Of a stretch of 64,000 nt of DNA, positions 1 through 8,056 are shown piece by piece. The position numbers and the translations under genes are program-made. Within the stretch, counting starts at the first letter, position 1, and each line of letters opens with the position of its first letter. The stretch lies in the NCBI RefSeq assembly GCF_001632745.1, contig NZ_LQRT01000010.1, forward strand, positions 25,678 through 89,677. The letters are read 5' to 3'. The stretch comes from Aquimarina aggregata. GTDB lineage: Bacteria > Bacteroidota > Bacteroidia > Flavobacteriales > Flavobacteriaceae. Below the pieces are notes generated by a model that saw only the letters and a list, made by a program, of their open reading frames with translations, did not search any database and was not told the DNA's origin.

Positions 1-348
1 ATTATTATCTAGTAGTTCGTTACCAATAACAATATCTTTATCGAGATAAGGTAACGTTTTGGCTTCTCTAGCAAAATGATAAATAGCATACACACCTACA
101 AAAAGAGCGATAAACTCTATTGATAAACGCATCCAGGTTCTTGCTGACTTATTTTTAAAAGAATACAAAATCAAAAAACCAGCAAGTACAGTGGCTATAA
201 ATACCCCAAACTTCATAAAAAAAGCTGTGTTCTCGTCTGTTGCATGCCAAGAGGGCAACGGAATAATAAAAGCACCGGTGACTGAAGCAATCCAAGTACT
301 AAGTAGTGTAACCTCTTTCCAGACTTCTTTTAGTTTAGCAACAAGCAT
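1..348 (-). CDS. Partial small membrane protein (C-terminus outside window)
   Basis: An open frame starts at ATG 348 (MLVAKLKEVWKEV) and runs off the left edge with no stop, giving at least 116 residues. Two hydrophobic stretches are visible: one around residues 42-57 (FFMKFGVFIATVLAGF) and one around residues 72-86 (IEFIALFVGVYAIYH). This suggests a small inner-membrane protein with two or more spans. It starts 7 bases after the stop of the lipoprotein gene at 356-1027, so the two are probably one transcription unit. I do not recognise the family. Confidence 0.6.
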   Translation of the reverse strand, partial: MLVAKLKEVWKEVTLLSTWIASVTGAFIIPLPSWHATDENTAFFMKFGVFIATVLAGFLILYSFKNKSARTWMRLSIEFIALFVGVYAIYHFAREAKTLPYLDKDIVIGNELLDNN

Positions 349-355
349 CTTGGTT

Positions 356-1027
356 TTATTTAGGAGTTTTTAATACTAGTTTTTTCTCTTCTTCTTCACC
401 GTTGTTCATAATAAGGTGCAATTCTGGTTCTCCTATGAGATCTTCTTTTTCTAACCAAAACAAATAATAGCCTGGCACAAAATCCTGTGTCGCACTATTT
501 GTGGGTCTGTTAAATCGAAAACGCTTTATATCCAATGCTTTTTCGTAAGATAATTTTCCAAAAACAAAATACCCTTCATCCTCATTAGAATCTACGGTAA
601 CTTTAATTTTGGTATTTGCATCATTTTTTTCACTACTTGTAATAGATGTTAATTTGGCGTCAAAATCCAAAAAAATGGCCTCTAGCAGAAATGTTTTATC
701 AGATATGGTATCAAAATCTTTATCTACGCGTTGCAATACTTTTTGTGCTTCTTTTAAGGTTGCCATGTATTCTGGAGTAAGTGCATATTTCTGATTACAC
801 ACTTTTAGAGCAGGTATTAACTCTACACTTTTTTTTTGTAATTTATTGAAGGTTTGTATAAGATTATCTTCTCCTGTAGCAGGTATTTTTTCTGCCAGAT
901 TTGTTATCGCTTGTTGAGTATTTGTTAAAACCACAGAAAGTTGATTATCTTTTGGAGCATAACTTGCACAGCTACATAGAACAGTAATAACAAAAAGGGT
1001 CGCTGTATATTTGTAAAACTTCTTCAT
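356..1027 (-). CDS. Hypothetical lipoprotein, 223 aa
   Basis: The N-terminus has a lysine-rich start, a hydrophobic core (TATLFVITV) and the lipobox LCSC with Cys at residue 20, so this is a predicted lipoprotein. The mature part is rich in Lys, Glu, Thr and Asn. Residues ~30-130 look helical and the second half (VTVDSNEDEGYFVFGKLSYE and what follows) looks beta-rich. No catalytic motif is visible and I do not recognise the family. A short membrane-protein gene follows 7 bases downstream and probably shares its transcript. Confidence 0.65.
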   Translation of the reverse strand: MKKFYKYTATLFVITVLCSCASYAPKDNQLSVVLTNTQQAITNLAEKIPATGEDNLIQTFNKLQKKSVELIPALKVCNQKYALTPEYMATLKEAQKVLQRVDKDFDTISDKTFLLEAIFLDFDAKLTSITSSEKNDANTKIKVTVDSNEDEGYFVFGKLSYEKALDIKRFRFNRPTNSATQDFVPGYYLFWLEKEDLIGEPELHLIMNNGEEEEKKLVLKTPK

Positions 1028-1080
1028 GTGTAGTAATTTTTAGTTTTGCTGGTCAATTTTAACATGTACTATGAGAGCAA

Positions 1081-1088
1081 CAAAGTTA
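1081..1088 (-). promoter_or_regulatory. Possible -7 element for the lipoprotein gene
   Basis: The minus strand reads TAACTTTG, matching the Bacteroidetes -7 consensus TAnnTTTG, 54 bases upstream of the ATG at 1027. No TTG -33 box sits at 17-21 bases; the nearest is 27 bases away. This makes it a weak prediction. Confidence 0.3.
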
Positions 1089-1182
1089 CAGCTACAACTA
1101 CTTACCTTACTATTACAAATACGACAAAAGCTTTAATTTTTACGACGGCATAAGCTTTAGTGTGTCGTGTTTTTACAAGCCC

Positions 1183-1317
1183 TTATGAAGTTATATCCTC
1201 TAAAATACTTTTATTACTCTCCTGCGCAACTATTTTATCAATCAGCGCACCATAGTCACCCGCCTGCGCAGCGCAGAAAGGTGTAAATAATGTGCAGCTT
1301 TGGTTTTTATATAAAGA
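1183..1317 (-). pseudogene. Possible gene relic (C-terminal fragment, no start codon)
   Basis: A 44-codon frame lies between two stops and ends at TAA 1185-1183. It reads through a composition unlike random AT-rich spacer, including CTLFTPFCAAQAGDYGALID. There is no ATG in it, so if it was ever coding it is the tail of a lost gene. I cannot assign a family. The rest of the 562-base spacer (1028-1589) shows no gene. Confidence 0.22.
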
Positions 1318-1354
1318 TTAGCAACACTCATACATGCAATCTGAGCTGTTGACT

Positions 1355-1387
1355 AGACCTGTCAGGTTTTAAAAACCTGACAGGTCT
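1355..1387. repeat. 33-bp perfect palindrome, intergenic
   Basis: The arms AGACCTGTCAGGTTTT and AAAACCTGACAGGTCT pair perfectly around a single central base. Palindromes of this general sequence are scattered between genes in Bacteroidetes genomes (from memory, not checked here). It lies downstream of the eCIS locus and upstream of the lipoprotein gene, so it could also act as a transcription-stopping hairpin, although no T tract follows on either strand. Confidence 0.75.
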
Positions 1388-1589
1388 GGGCTTGCTACAA
1401 TTGTTCTAACATATTTGCGATTCATGATGACTTTAAAATCTATTACAAACAAAGCCGCCTTTACTTTTTCCTTACTCTTGGCGCTTACTCATACGTAACA
1501 CGAAAAACATTTACGTACGATCAGGTTCCATACTCTTATCGTCACTGGCAGAAGATGCTAACGGGGGGAGCATCGATGTTGTTTATTAT

Positions 1590-3719
1590 TTAATCAACTT
1601 CAACTTCTACTAAAGTATATATTCTTTTATTTTTATCATTATTCCTAACCTCTTTAACCTTGTATTTTTTGTTGTCATACATAACAAATTCATTTTCCGT
1701 CCAATCAAGAGTATTTATAGTATCAGTCACTACAACATTATTGTTTTGACCTAACTCCTTTATTTGAATAGGAATAGGTTCTTTCATTTGATCAAAATAA
1801 TCTATAATTTTATCAAATAAACCAGCTTTAACCTCATCAAATTTTTCTTTCAAACTATATATTCCCAGAAAATTTTTGTTGTATTCATTTTTGATATCAT
1901 TAGATGATAATACTGATTCGATTAATTGAATACCCTGGTTTAATTGTTTCTCTGTGTCCTCTTCTTTCAAAGAAGCAATTGTTTCTTTTATTAATATTAT
2001 AAATCTACCAATATTTTGATCATAATCATTATCATTTTTATGAGATGCTAATATTTCTTGTTGATCAGTTTTAGAACTTAATAATAGTTTTATTGCATTA
2101 TTTCGATCTGTTTGTAGAGTATATAGGTATTTATTTTGATCTGTTTTTGAAAGTTTTTTTTGATCATGCTTATAATTTTTAACTAATTTGTTTTTAAGAT
2201 AATTTCTTTTATTAGGTAACGTTTCAAGTAAGAAAGCTAGAAGTCTATTCGAAAGAACATCTGGAATTCCTCGCTGTCTCCATAAGGATATTCTCTCCTC
2301 ATTTTCCCAATTAATAGAATTGAAATTCATACTTGAAGATCTATTCCTAAATTGATTTATTTTACCTTTAGTCCCTTTCATGATTCCAAATCCTATTAAA
2401 TTACCTTCGTTAGGGTTTAAACTGTATGTTGTGGCCAAAGCTACATGCCCTTGTCCGCTATTTTGTCCTAAGGGATCAGCAACAATAGCTTTAATACCAT
2501 GTGACCAGGTTTCTTTTATATTACTTGGATTTTCCCAATTTTCAGGTACTTTAGATTCTTCTTTGGGTACCCCCTTTTTAACCACTTTATTATAACCTGG
2601 TAACAAATAAACTTTTCCATCTATTAAGTCCACCGCTCCAAAATATCCTTGACCGACATCACCTTCGTCATACAAATCTTTTGCATAAGGATGTAGAACA
2701 AATTTTACATCTACATCACTATTGGGGTTTGTAAGTACATAATCTGGTTCTTTTTTGCTAGTAATTTCATTAAACGTTCTTCTCTCTTCCTCTGCATCCT
2801 CTAAAATCATATTTATAGTTCTTTTAAAAGAACTATCTTCAATCAAATCATCATGAATTGATTTAGATTTATTTATTATTGTTTTTAATACAGTCTTAAG
2901 CCTACTAACTCTATTTTTATGTTTTTCATAAAACTTAATCTCATATTTCTTTAACAATTTTTTCAGTTCTCCCAATTCCTTCCATGTTCTCGTTTCAAGT
3001 TTAGTATCAAGAGATGGGTGTTTTCGATCTATTATTTCTTCTGTCCAGACTAATCGTTGAATTGGGTTTTGACTTCCATTTACATTAAAATTCAAATCTG
3101 ATTTACAATTTTGTTCAAGAATCAAATTTACTTTATCATCGATTAGAGTGGATTTTTTAAGCTGTATATCATTTGAATTTTTGGTATTTTGCTTTTGTGC
3201 AACCTTATGTTCAGTATTATGGTTAAGAGCTCTTGCCCCCATCACATCGGCTTCTTTTTCTAAACCAGCATCATCATTAATATTTACTTTACTTTTTAAC
3301 TGTTTGGTGGGTTTTACTTGACCTTGTTTTTGTTGCACTACGTGCCACGCTTCATGAGGCAAATGCTTTTCCTGTCCCGATGCTAGATGTATATCTGTTC
3401 CTTGCGCATAAGCATGTGCTTGTAGCTGTGCTGGTTTGCTGGAGTTGTAGTGTACCTTTACATCGTCCATACTATATCCAGAGAGGTTTTCGATGCCAGA
3501 TTTTAAGTTATCAGGTAAGCCCGTTTTGTTTACTTTTCGTTGTATTGGATTTACGCTACCCTCTGTAGAAGTATTCATCGTATTCTGTAGCTTACGCTGA
3601 TTGATAGTGGAGGTACGGTTATCCATAAGTTGGGCCGTACCTCCGGTACTAGGCTCACTAGTAACCTTTGGGGTAATCGGGGTTTGGGGTTCTTGAATTT
3701 TATCTGTTCGTCTTTTCAT
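1590..3719 (-). CDS. DUF4157 (eCIScore) protein, putative eCIS payload
   Basis: A 709-residue protein. Residues ~66-135 form a DUF4157 domain with the zinc-peptidase-like motif HEAWHVVQQ (HExxH at 122-126), followed by a candidate third ligand in LEKEADVMG (153-161). DUF4157 proteins are a hallmark of eCIS loci and often carry toxin domains behind the leader. NPIQR occurs twice, at 57-61 and 218-222, bracketing the leader and DUF4157 domain. The remaining ~480 residues match nothing I recognise. They include a compact stretch (340-450) with SGQGHVALATTYS and a Lys/Glu-rich helical tail. The start is ATG 3719, inside the patatin gene, giving a 20-base overlap. A start further upstream would overlap more and add an unlikely leader. 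It is the last gene of the eCIS locus. There is no signal peptide, as expected for a cytoplasmically loaded payload. Payload role is inferred. Confidence 0.82.
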   Translation of the reverse strand: MKRRTDKIQEPQTPITPKVTSEPSTGGTAQLMDNRTSTINQRKLQNTMNTSTEGSVNPIQRKVNKTGLPDNLKSGIENLSGYSMDDVKVHYNSSKPAQLQAHAYAQGTDIHLASGQEKHLPHEAWHVVQQKQGQVKPTKQLKSKVNINDDAGLEKEADVMGARALNHNTEHKVAQKQNTKNSNDIQLKKSTLIDDKVNLILEQNCKSDLNFNVNGSQNPIQRLVWTEEIIDRKHPSLDTKLETRTWKELGELKKLLKKYEIKFYEKHKNRVSRLKTVLKTIINKSKSIHDDLIEDSSFKRTINMILEDAEEERRTFNEITSKKEPDYVLTNPNSDVDVKFVLHPYAKDLYDEGDVGQGYFGAVDLIDGKVYLLPGYNKVVKKGVPKEESKVPENWENPSNIKETWSHGIKAIVADPLGQNSGQGHVALATTYSLNPNEGNLIGFGIMKGTKGKINQFRNRSSSMNFNSINWENEERISLWRQRGIPDVLSNRLLAFLLETLPNKRNYLKNKLVKNYKHDQKKLSKTDQNKYLYTLQTDRNNAIKLLLSSKTDQQEILASHKNDNDYDQNIGRFIILIKETIASLKEEDTEKQLNQGIQLIESVLSSNDIKNEYNKNFLGIYSLKEKFDEVKAGLFDKIIDYFDQMKEPIPIQIKELGQNNNVVVTDTINTLDWTENEFVMYDNKKYKVKEVRNNDKNKRIYTLVEVEVD

Positions 3720-4812
3720 CTGCCATGGTTTTAAGTTGTACATTCTTGTTATCCATATCCAAAAGACCATCTAAAAAGGCATCTAGCCCATTAGCTCTGG
3801 CATGTTCTAGTGTTTTTTCTCCAGCTGCTAGTAATCTTTTTATATTATCCTTAGAGGCATTCGTCATATCTAAGTCATAATTTTTAGCCTCATTAGGTGT
3901 ATCTATTCTTAGCAACGATCCAAGATCATCTGGTTGTAGGGTATCGAATATTTCTTTCATTTGATAGGAAACGGTATCTATACTAGCATCCATCATAATT
4001 TCTGGGATAGATTTTGCCCATCGTAACAACCCCCATTTGTGGCTTTTTTGTGTTTTTTTAAATATAGCGTCTCCTGCTCCTGTACCTATTGACAATACAT
4101 ACATATCGCTAGCCGATGGTTCTTTATTATTACGTTCTCTAAAATGTGTATTACGCACCTCTGCATAGGCACATAACAAAGGATTATTGGCAAAAACACC
4201 CCCATCTATGTTACGCATTTGGGTCTCCTCTAGTTTGGGCTTTGGCGCTTTATTTTTTATTACCGCTGGCGGAAAATAAGTAGGTGCTGCAGATGTAGAC
4301 CGTAGTACATCCCGCACCAAAAACTCTCTTTTTGATGTATTTTCTATACTTGTAAAAAAGAAAGAAGATTTTGTATTCATATTATAGGTCGTGACCATAC
4401 AAGGTTTTATCAATTCGCTCATGACCAGCTCGCCAAACATTTCTTTAAGCACTTGTTCGAGATTACGAGGATTATATTCTGTAGCATTAGTAAGTCCCCA
4501 CAGGCGTTTCCAGTTACTCACTCTTGAGTCGTTAAAAATCTTAGGTCCTTCATCCACATAAAAATCCAATGCTTCTGAAGCGCTGTATTTTGCCTTATTT
4601 TTATTTTCTGACTGTGGTGTTAAATACATACCAGACAAAATCCCTCCTGTACTAGTACCTGCAATAAAATCAAAGTGATCTGCGATGGTGGATCCCGGTA
4701 CTTTTTTCTGCAGGTATTCCTCTGCATACTTTATAATCAGTGCCGGGATAATCCCCCTTATTCCCCCACCATCTAATGAGAGTATTCTTACTTTCTTTTT
4801 ATCTTTTATCAT
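3700..4812 (-). CDS. Patatin-like phospholipase, putative eCIS payload
   Basis: A 370-residue patatin-family lipid acyl hydrolase. The oxyanion-hole loop DGGGIRG is at 14-20, the nucleophile elbow GTSTGG has Ser54, and the dyad Asp203 is in DGGVFANNP. The catalytic set is complete, so hydrolysis of membrane phospholipid acyl esters is likely. There is no signal peptide or membrane segment. The gene starts 5 bases after the ATPase stop and overlaps the DUF4157 gene by 20 bases, so it is translationally linked to the eCIS locus. Together these suggest an injected effector acting on target membranes. Family assignment is firm; the effector role is inferred from position. A housekeeping lipase captured by the locus is the alternative. 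Confidence 0.9.
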   Translation of the reverse strand: MIKDKKKVRILSLDGGGIRGIIPALIIKYAEEYLQKKVPGSTIADHFDFIAGTSTGGILSGMYLTPQSENKNKAKYSASEALDFYVDEGPKIFNDSRVSNWKRLWGLTNATEYNPRNLEQVLKEMFGELVMSELIKPCMVTTYNMNTKSSFFFTSIENTSKREFLVRDVLRSTSAAPTYFPPAVIKNKAPKPKLEETQMRNIDGGVFANNPLLCAYAEVRNTHFRERNNKEPSASDMYVLSIGTGAGDAIFKKTQKSHKWGLLRWAKSIPEIMMDASIDTVSYQMKEIFDTLQPDDLGSLLRIDTPNEAKNYDLDMTNASKDNIKRLLAAGEKTLEHARANGLDAFLDGLLDMDNKNVQLKTMADEKTNR

Positions 4813-4817
4813 AGTTT

Positions 4818-6236
4818 TTAGCTTAAAATGATACCTCCTTTTTGTAACTCAAGGCGTATTGCCATTTCTAATTCTTGCTGCGGGATGCTTTCTTTTTTAT
4901 CGGTTATAGCCTTTAGGGTACATTTTCGTACTACATTCATCATGACTCCGCCAGATAACTCGTACTTTTCTGCTATACCCCATACATCTACATTTGTATC
5001 TAAGGGTAATTTTGGTGAAAAAGATTGTTGCCATAGCTTGTAGCGTTCTTCTACCCCCGGCATACTAAATGCTACCATAGATTGGAAACGACGTGTAAAG
5101 GCTTCATCGATATTGTCTTTAAGGTTTGATGCCAAAATCACTACGCCAGAAAAGTCTTCGATACGTTGTAATAAATACCCAATTTCTTGATTTCCGTATC
5201 GGTCGTTAGCACTATTCATTTGCGTACGCTTGCCAAAAAGAGAGTCTGCCTCGTCAAAAAACAAAATCCAGTTCTGCCGCTCAGCTTGATCAAATACTTT
5301 TGCCAGGTTTTTCTCGGTCTCTCCAATATATTTAGAGACTACCATACTTAAATCTATCTTATACACGGGCATGTTTGTGCTTTTACCCAATAGTGCTGCG
5401 GTCATAGTTTTACCAGTGCCTGGAGGTCCATAAAAAAGACTTTTATAACCTGGTTTTAACTGTTTACTCAATCCTAACTCATCCATTACTATTCCCCCAT
5501 GGGTAATCCAGTCACGTATTTCTTGTAAACTTTGCGTTGTACTCCTAGTGAGTACAATATCATCCCATGCTAGTTGCGTACTAATACGTTCTGCAGGAAA
5601 ATCAGCACTGTACACGGCCTCGTATGGCTGCCCACTAATTATATAGTCTATATACTCATATCCCACCATCCATATACCACTTAATCTGGGGACTCTTTTT
5701 TTAACAGTATCGTTAGGGATTACTCGCATACGTATGAACATGTGATCAGTTTTAAAAAGATACTGATACGATATACGTTTTACCAAATCATCACCAGCAA
5801 GAATAAATAGCGCAGTTTCTGCTGTAGGAATCAATCCAGAGTGTCCATCGATAAACAATCCACCAAATTCACTAAATCGTCGATCGTAATCCTGATTTTT
5901 ACTGATTAAAATATCCAACACTTCTGGTTTTATATGTGGCACAAGTGCAAGGATGAGCACTAATCGCTCGGCTACATTTAACCTATGATCGTGTACAAAA
6001 GCCCCATAAGCACTTTTATTTGTAGGTAAATCAGGTGCGCTTAGCTCATCTATCGATTGATATGAAGTGTCATGACCAAAATGCAATGCTATACGCACAT
6101 TAATAACTTCTCTAAGCCATGCCAGTTCCCTCTCTAATACCTTTGCGTTTTGTACTAGATTAGTATCTAGTATTGGCAGTTTTAGTGCTCTTTTATTTGC
6201 TATAGTGGTTTCCATAGTTTGTTTTTTTATTGCCAT
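4818..6236 (-). CDS. eCIS AAA+ ATPase (Afp15-like)
   Basis: A 472-residue protein. The N-terminal ~240 residues are typical of eCIS ATPases. The AAA+ core has Walker A GPPGTGKT at 270-277, Walker B ILFFDEAD at 324-331, and an arginine-finger region FTRRF. In AFP/PVC systems the Afp15 homologue is needed for assembly or stability of the particle rather than contraction recovery. It sits 12 bases downstream of the tape-measure gene and 5 bases upstream of the patatin gene. Met8 is a possible later start. Confidence 0.93.
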   Translation of the reverse strand: MAIKKQTMETTIANKRALKLPILDTNLVQNAKVLERELAWLREVINVRIALHFGHDTSYQSIDELSAPDLPTNKSAYGAFVHDHRLNVAERLVLILALVPHIKPEVLDILISKNQDYDRRFSEFGGLFIDGHSGLIPTAETALFILAGDDLVKRISYQYLFKTDHMFIRMRVIPNDTVKKRVPRLSGIWMVGYEYIDYIISGQPYEAVYSADFPAERISTQLAWDDIVLTRSTTQSLQEIRDWITHGGIVMDELGLSKQLKPGYKSLFYGPPGTGKTMTAALLGKSTNMPVYKIDLSMVVSKYIGETEKNLAKVFDQAERQNWILFFDEADSLFGKRTQMNSANDRYGNQEIGYLLQRIEDFSGVVILASNLKDNIDEAFTRRFQSMVAFSMPGVEERYKLWQQSFSPKLPLDTNVDVWGIAEKYELSGGVMMNVVRKCTLKAITDKKESIPQQELEMAIRLELQKGGIILS

Positions 6237-6248
6237 TATTTTGCAGTA

Positions 6249-7862
6249 TTACATCCATTCTACCATGAGTACTGCCTGCATCCAGGGTAATTTTACAACA
6301 GTAAACCCCCAGGGTAATTTCTCAAGAGTTACATCATAGGTTTCTTTTTTCACTTGCAGCAGCCAGTGATCATCACGCTTACGCAATGACCCTTGTCTTG
6401 ATAAATAGGAAGTACGAAATCCATCTAGCGACAAATTTCTCCAGTGCGGACCACGAGCTATTACAGCACTTAATAGCTCATCTGCCATTTGCTTTTCAGT
6501 TTCGGAAAGCGGTATAGGAAGTATCATATCATCTAAGGGCACCCCACATAGGACTTTCGTCAACGGAAGCATTGCTTCAAAAAATTCGGCATCTACTGTT
6601 TCACATACATACTGTAAAGCACAAACAGCTTTGTTTCTAGCAGTTTCATTGTGAAACGCTTTATCCTTCATCACCTCCAGGTTTTCAAAAAATCGTTGCA
6701 AAAATGGCCACAAGAGCACTAATCCCGAATTTTGAATGGTTATAAAATCCGCATCCTCAAAAGAGGATTGTAATGTTTCTATTTCAGCAGACGTGCTGAG
6801 GCCCTGTTGTAAAGGTTTCAACGTAGCTCTTACGATTTGAAGATATCTGGCGATCGGTTGCAGTTTGGTTTCGGTATTGATTGGTTGTTGACTATTATTT
6901 TGTGATACATTAAGACGCAACAACAATTGCTTTAATTCTCTTTGCAAATTAGTATCTAACTTATAAAAATAAGGGGCGTTTACTAGTTTGGATGTTTGCT
7001 GAAAAAACTGCTGCCAAACTGTATCACTAGAGTATTGTGTTTTATATTTTCCTACCAGTGATCGTATTACGTATACATTTTTATTTCGATTTTCTTTGCC
7101 TTCGTTTTTTAAATCAACTCCTAGTTCTAAAAGCGTTTCCTGGCTACATCTTTCTTTTAAAACCTCATAGTCTTTGGCCGTAGTTATCTGAGTAAAAGCT
7201 GTTTTCCAGAAGGTATTTTCAATAGTAAGATATGTAACTCTAGTATTCTTTGAAATTCTATCTTGTAATTCTTTTTTAACCGTAGATAAGCCTTGTACCG
7301 AAATATCAGTTAATAGTTGAAGGCAAGAAAGGACTTGATCTTCTGTAAACGTATATAAAAAACGGTCCAGATATGTATGATTCAAAGGCAATTGAACCAA
7401 AAGTTTTGTAAAAGTAGTATCTGGCGTTTTAATGAGTCGATCCAATTGTTCTAGTACATAAGCTTTAGTAGTATTACTGGACCACCAAGGTAGTCTACCA
7501 TTTTTGAGGTAATACGACACTACTTGTATAGGTGTATTTTGCGGTTTCTCCTCTTTTTCTTCTGCAGCACTTTCTTCATTGGCAGCATCTTCAATTGCAA
7601 TTAGTGCATCACTAAATTTTTCTGTAAAGACTTCTGCTAGGTTTTCTATTTGTACATTCCCCAAGTCTACAGTTAATTGATCTATCTGATATCGTTTCTC
7701 TACATCATTACCATAGCGATCACACAATAGCTTATCTATAATGGGTGTAAACTGTTCGCTATAGAGCTTGCCTAACTTTTGCTGTATACCAAATGTATCC
7801 GCTTTTTTTGGTAGCTGTATCTCGATGATTTGCTTATTTATGATGTGTTTATGCTGTGTCAT
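6249..7862 (-). CDS. Contractile injection system tape measure protein (Afp14-like)
   Basis: A 537-residue protein. The opening (HIINKQIIEIQLPKKADTFG) and the closing W-rich segment (LLQVKKETYDVTLEKLPWGF) match the pattern I associate with the CIS_TMP family, which sets the length of the eCIS tube. The body is mostly helical, with an acidic, Glu-rich stretch near residues 95-110 (ANEESAAEEKEEKPQ) before WWSSNT. It lies directly before the AAA+ gene, as Afp14 lies before Afp15. The 194-base gap to the preceding baseplate gene holds a large inverted repeat, so it may be expressed at a different level. Confidence 0.87.
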   Translation of the reverse strand: MTQHKHIINKQIIEIQLPKKADTFGIQQKLGKLYSEQFTPIIDKLLCDRYGNDVEKRYQIDQLTVDLGNVQIENLAEVFTEKFSDALIAIEDAANEESAAEEKEEKPQNTPIQVVSYYLKNGRLPWWSSNTTKAYVLEQLDRLIKTPDTTFTKLLVQLPLNHTYLDRFLYTFTEDQVLSCLQLLTDISVQGLSTVKKELQDRISKNTRVTYLTIENTFWKTAFTQITTAKDYEVLKERCSQETLLELGVDLKNEGKENRNKNVYVIRSLVGKYKTQYSSDTVWQQFFQQTSKLVNAPYFYKLDTNLQRELKQLLLRLNVSQNNSQQPINTETKLQPIARYLQIVRATLKPLQQGLSTSAEIETLQSSFEDADFITIQNSGLVLLWPFLQRFFENLEVMKDKAFHNETARNKAVCALQYVCETVDAEFFEAMLPLTKVLCGVPLDDMILPIPLSETEKQMADELLSAVIARGPHWRNLSLDGFRTSYLSRQGSLRKRDDHWLLQVKKETYDVTLEKLPWGFTVVKLPWMQAVLMVEWM

Positions 7863-7940
7863 GTATCAGTATTACTATTGTTTAAGCTCCGTTAAAAAAA
7901 TAATTGATTGTTAGTGATTTTACTATTTTTGATCTTTATA

Positions 7941-8012
7941 CTGTCACCTCGAGCGGAGTCGAGAGGTCATTTTATCCAATTAGTTAGGTCTCGACTCCGC
8001 TCGACCTGACAG
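7941..8012. repeat. Inverted repeat inside the eCIS gene train
   Basis: Arms CGAGCGGAGTCGAGA (7950-7964) and TCTCGACTCCGCTCG (7989-8003) pair over 15 bp, extended outward by CTGTCA and TGACAG with two mismatches. It lies between the Afp12-like and tape-measure genes. GC-rich arms of this kind stand out from the AT-rich surroundings and resemble dispersed intergenic repeats of flavobacteria. It could attenuate transcription or protect the 3' end of the upstream message. Confidence 0.8.
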
Positions 8013-8056
8013 CGAGGTTATACCGATTTGATTTGTTCTAATACTCTAATTCAAGT

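Noticed and set aside
3700..4812. The patatin gene could be the CapV effector of a CBASS defence system.
   Set aside because: No cyclic-nucleotide synthase lies beside it. The nucleotidyltransferase at 32402-32950 is 28 kb away, belongs to the aminoglycoside-transferase-like group, and stands in an RNA-repair operon.
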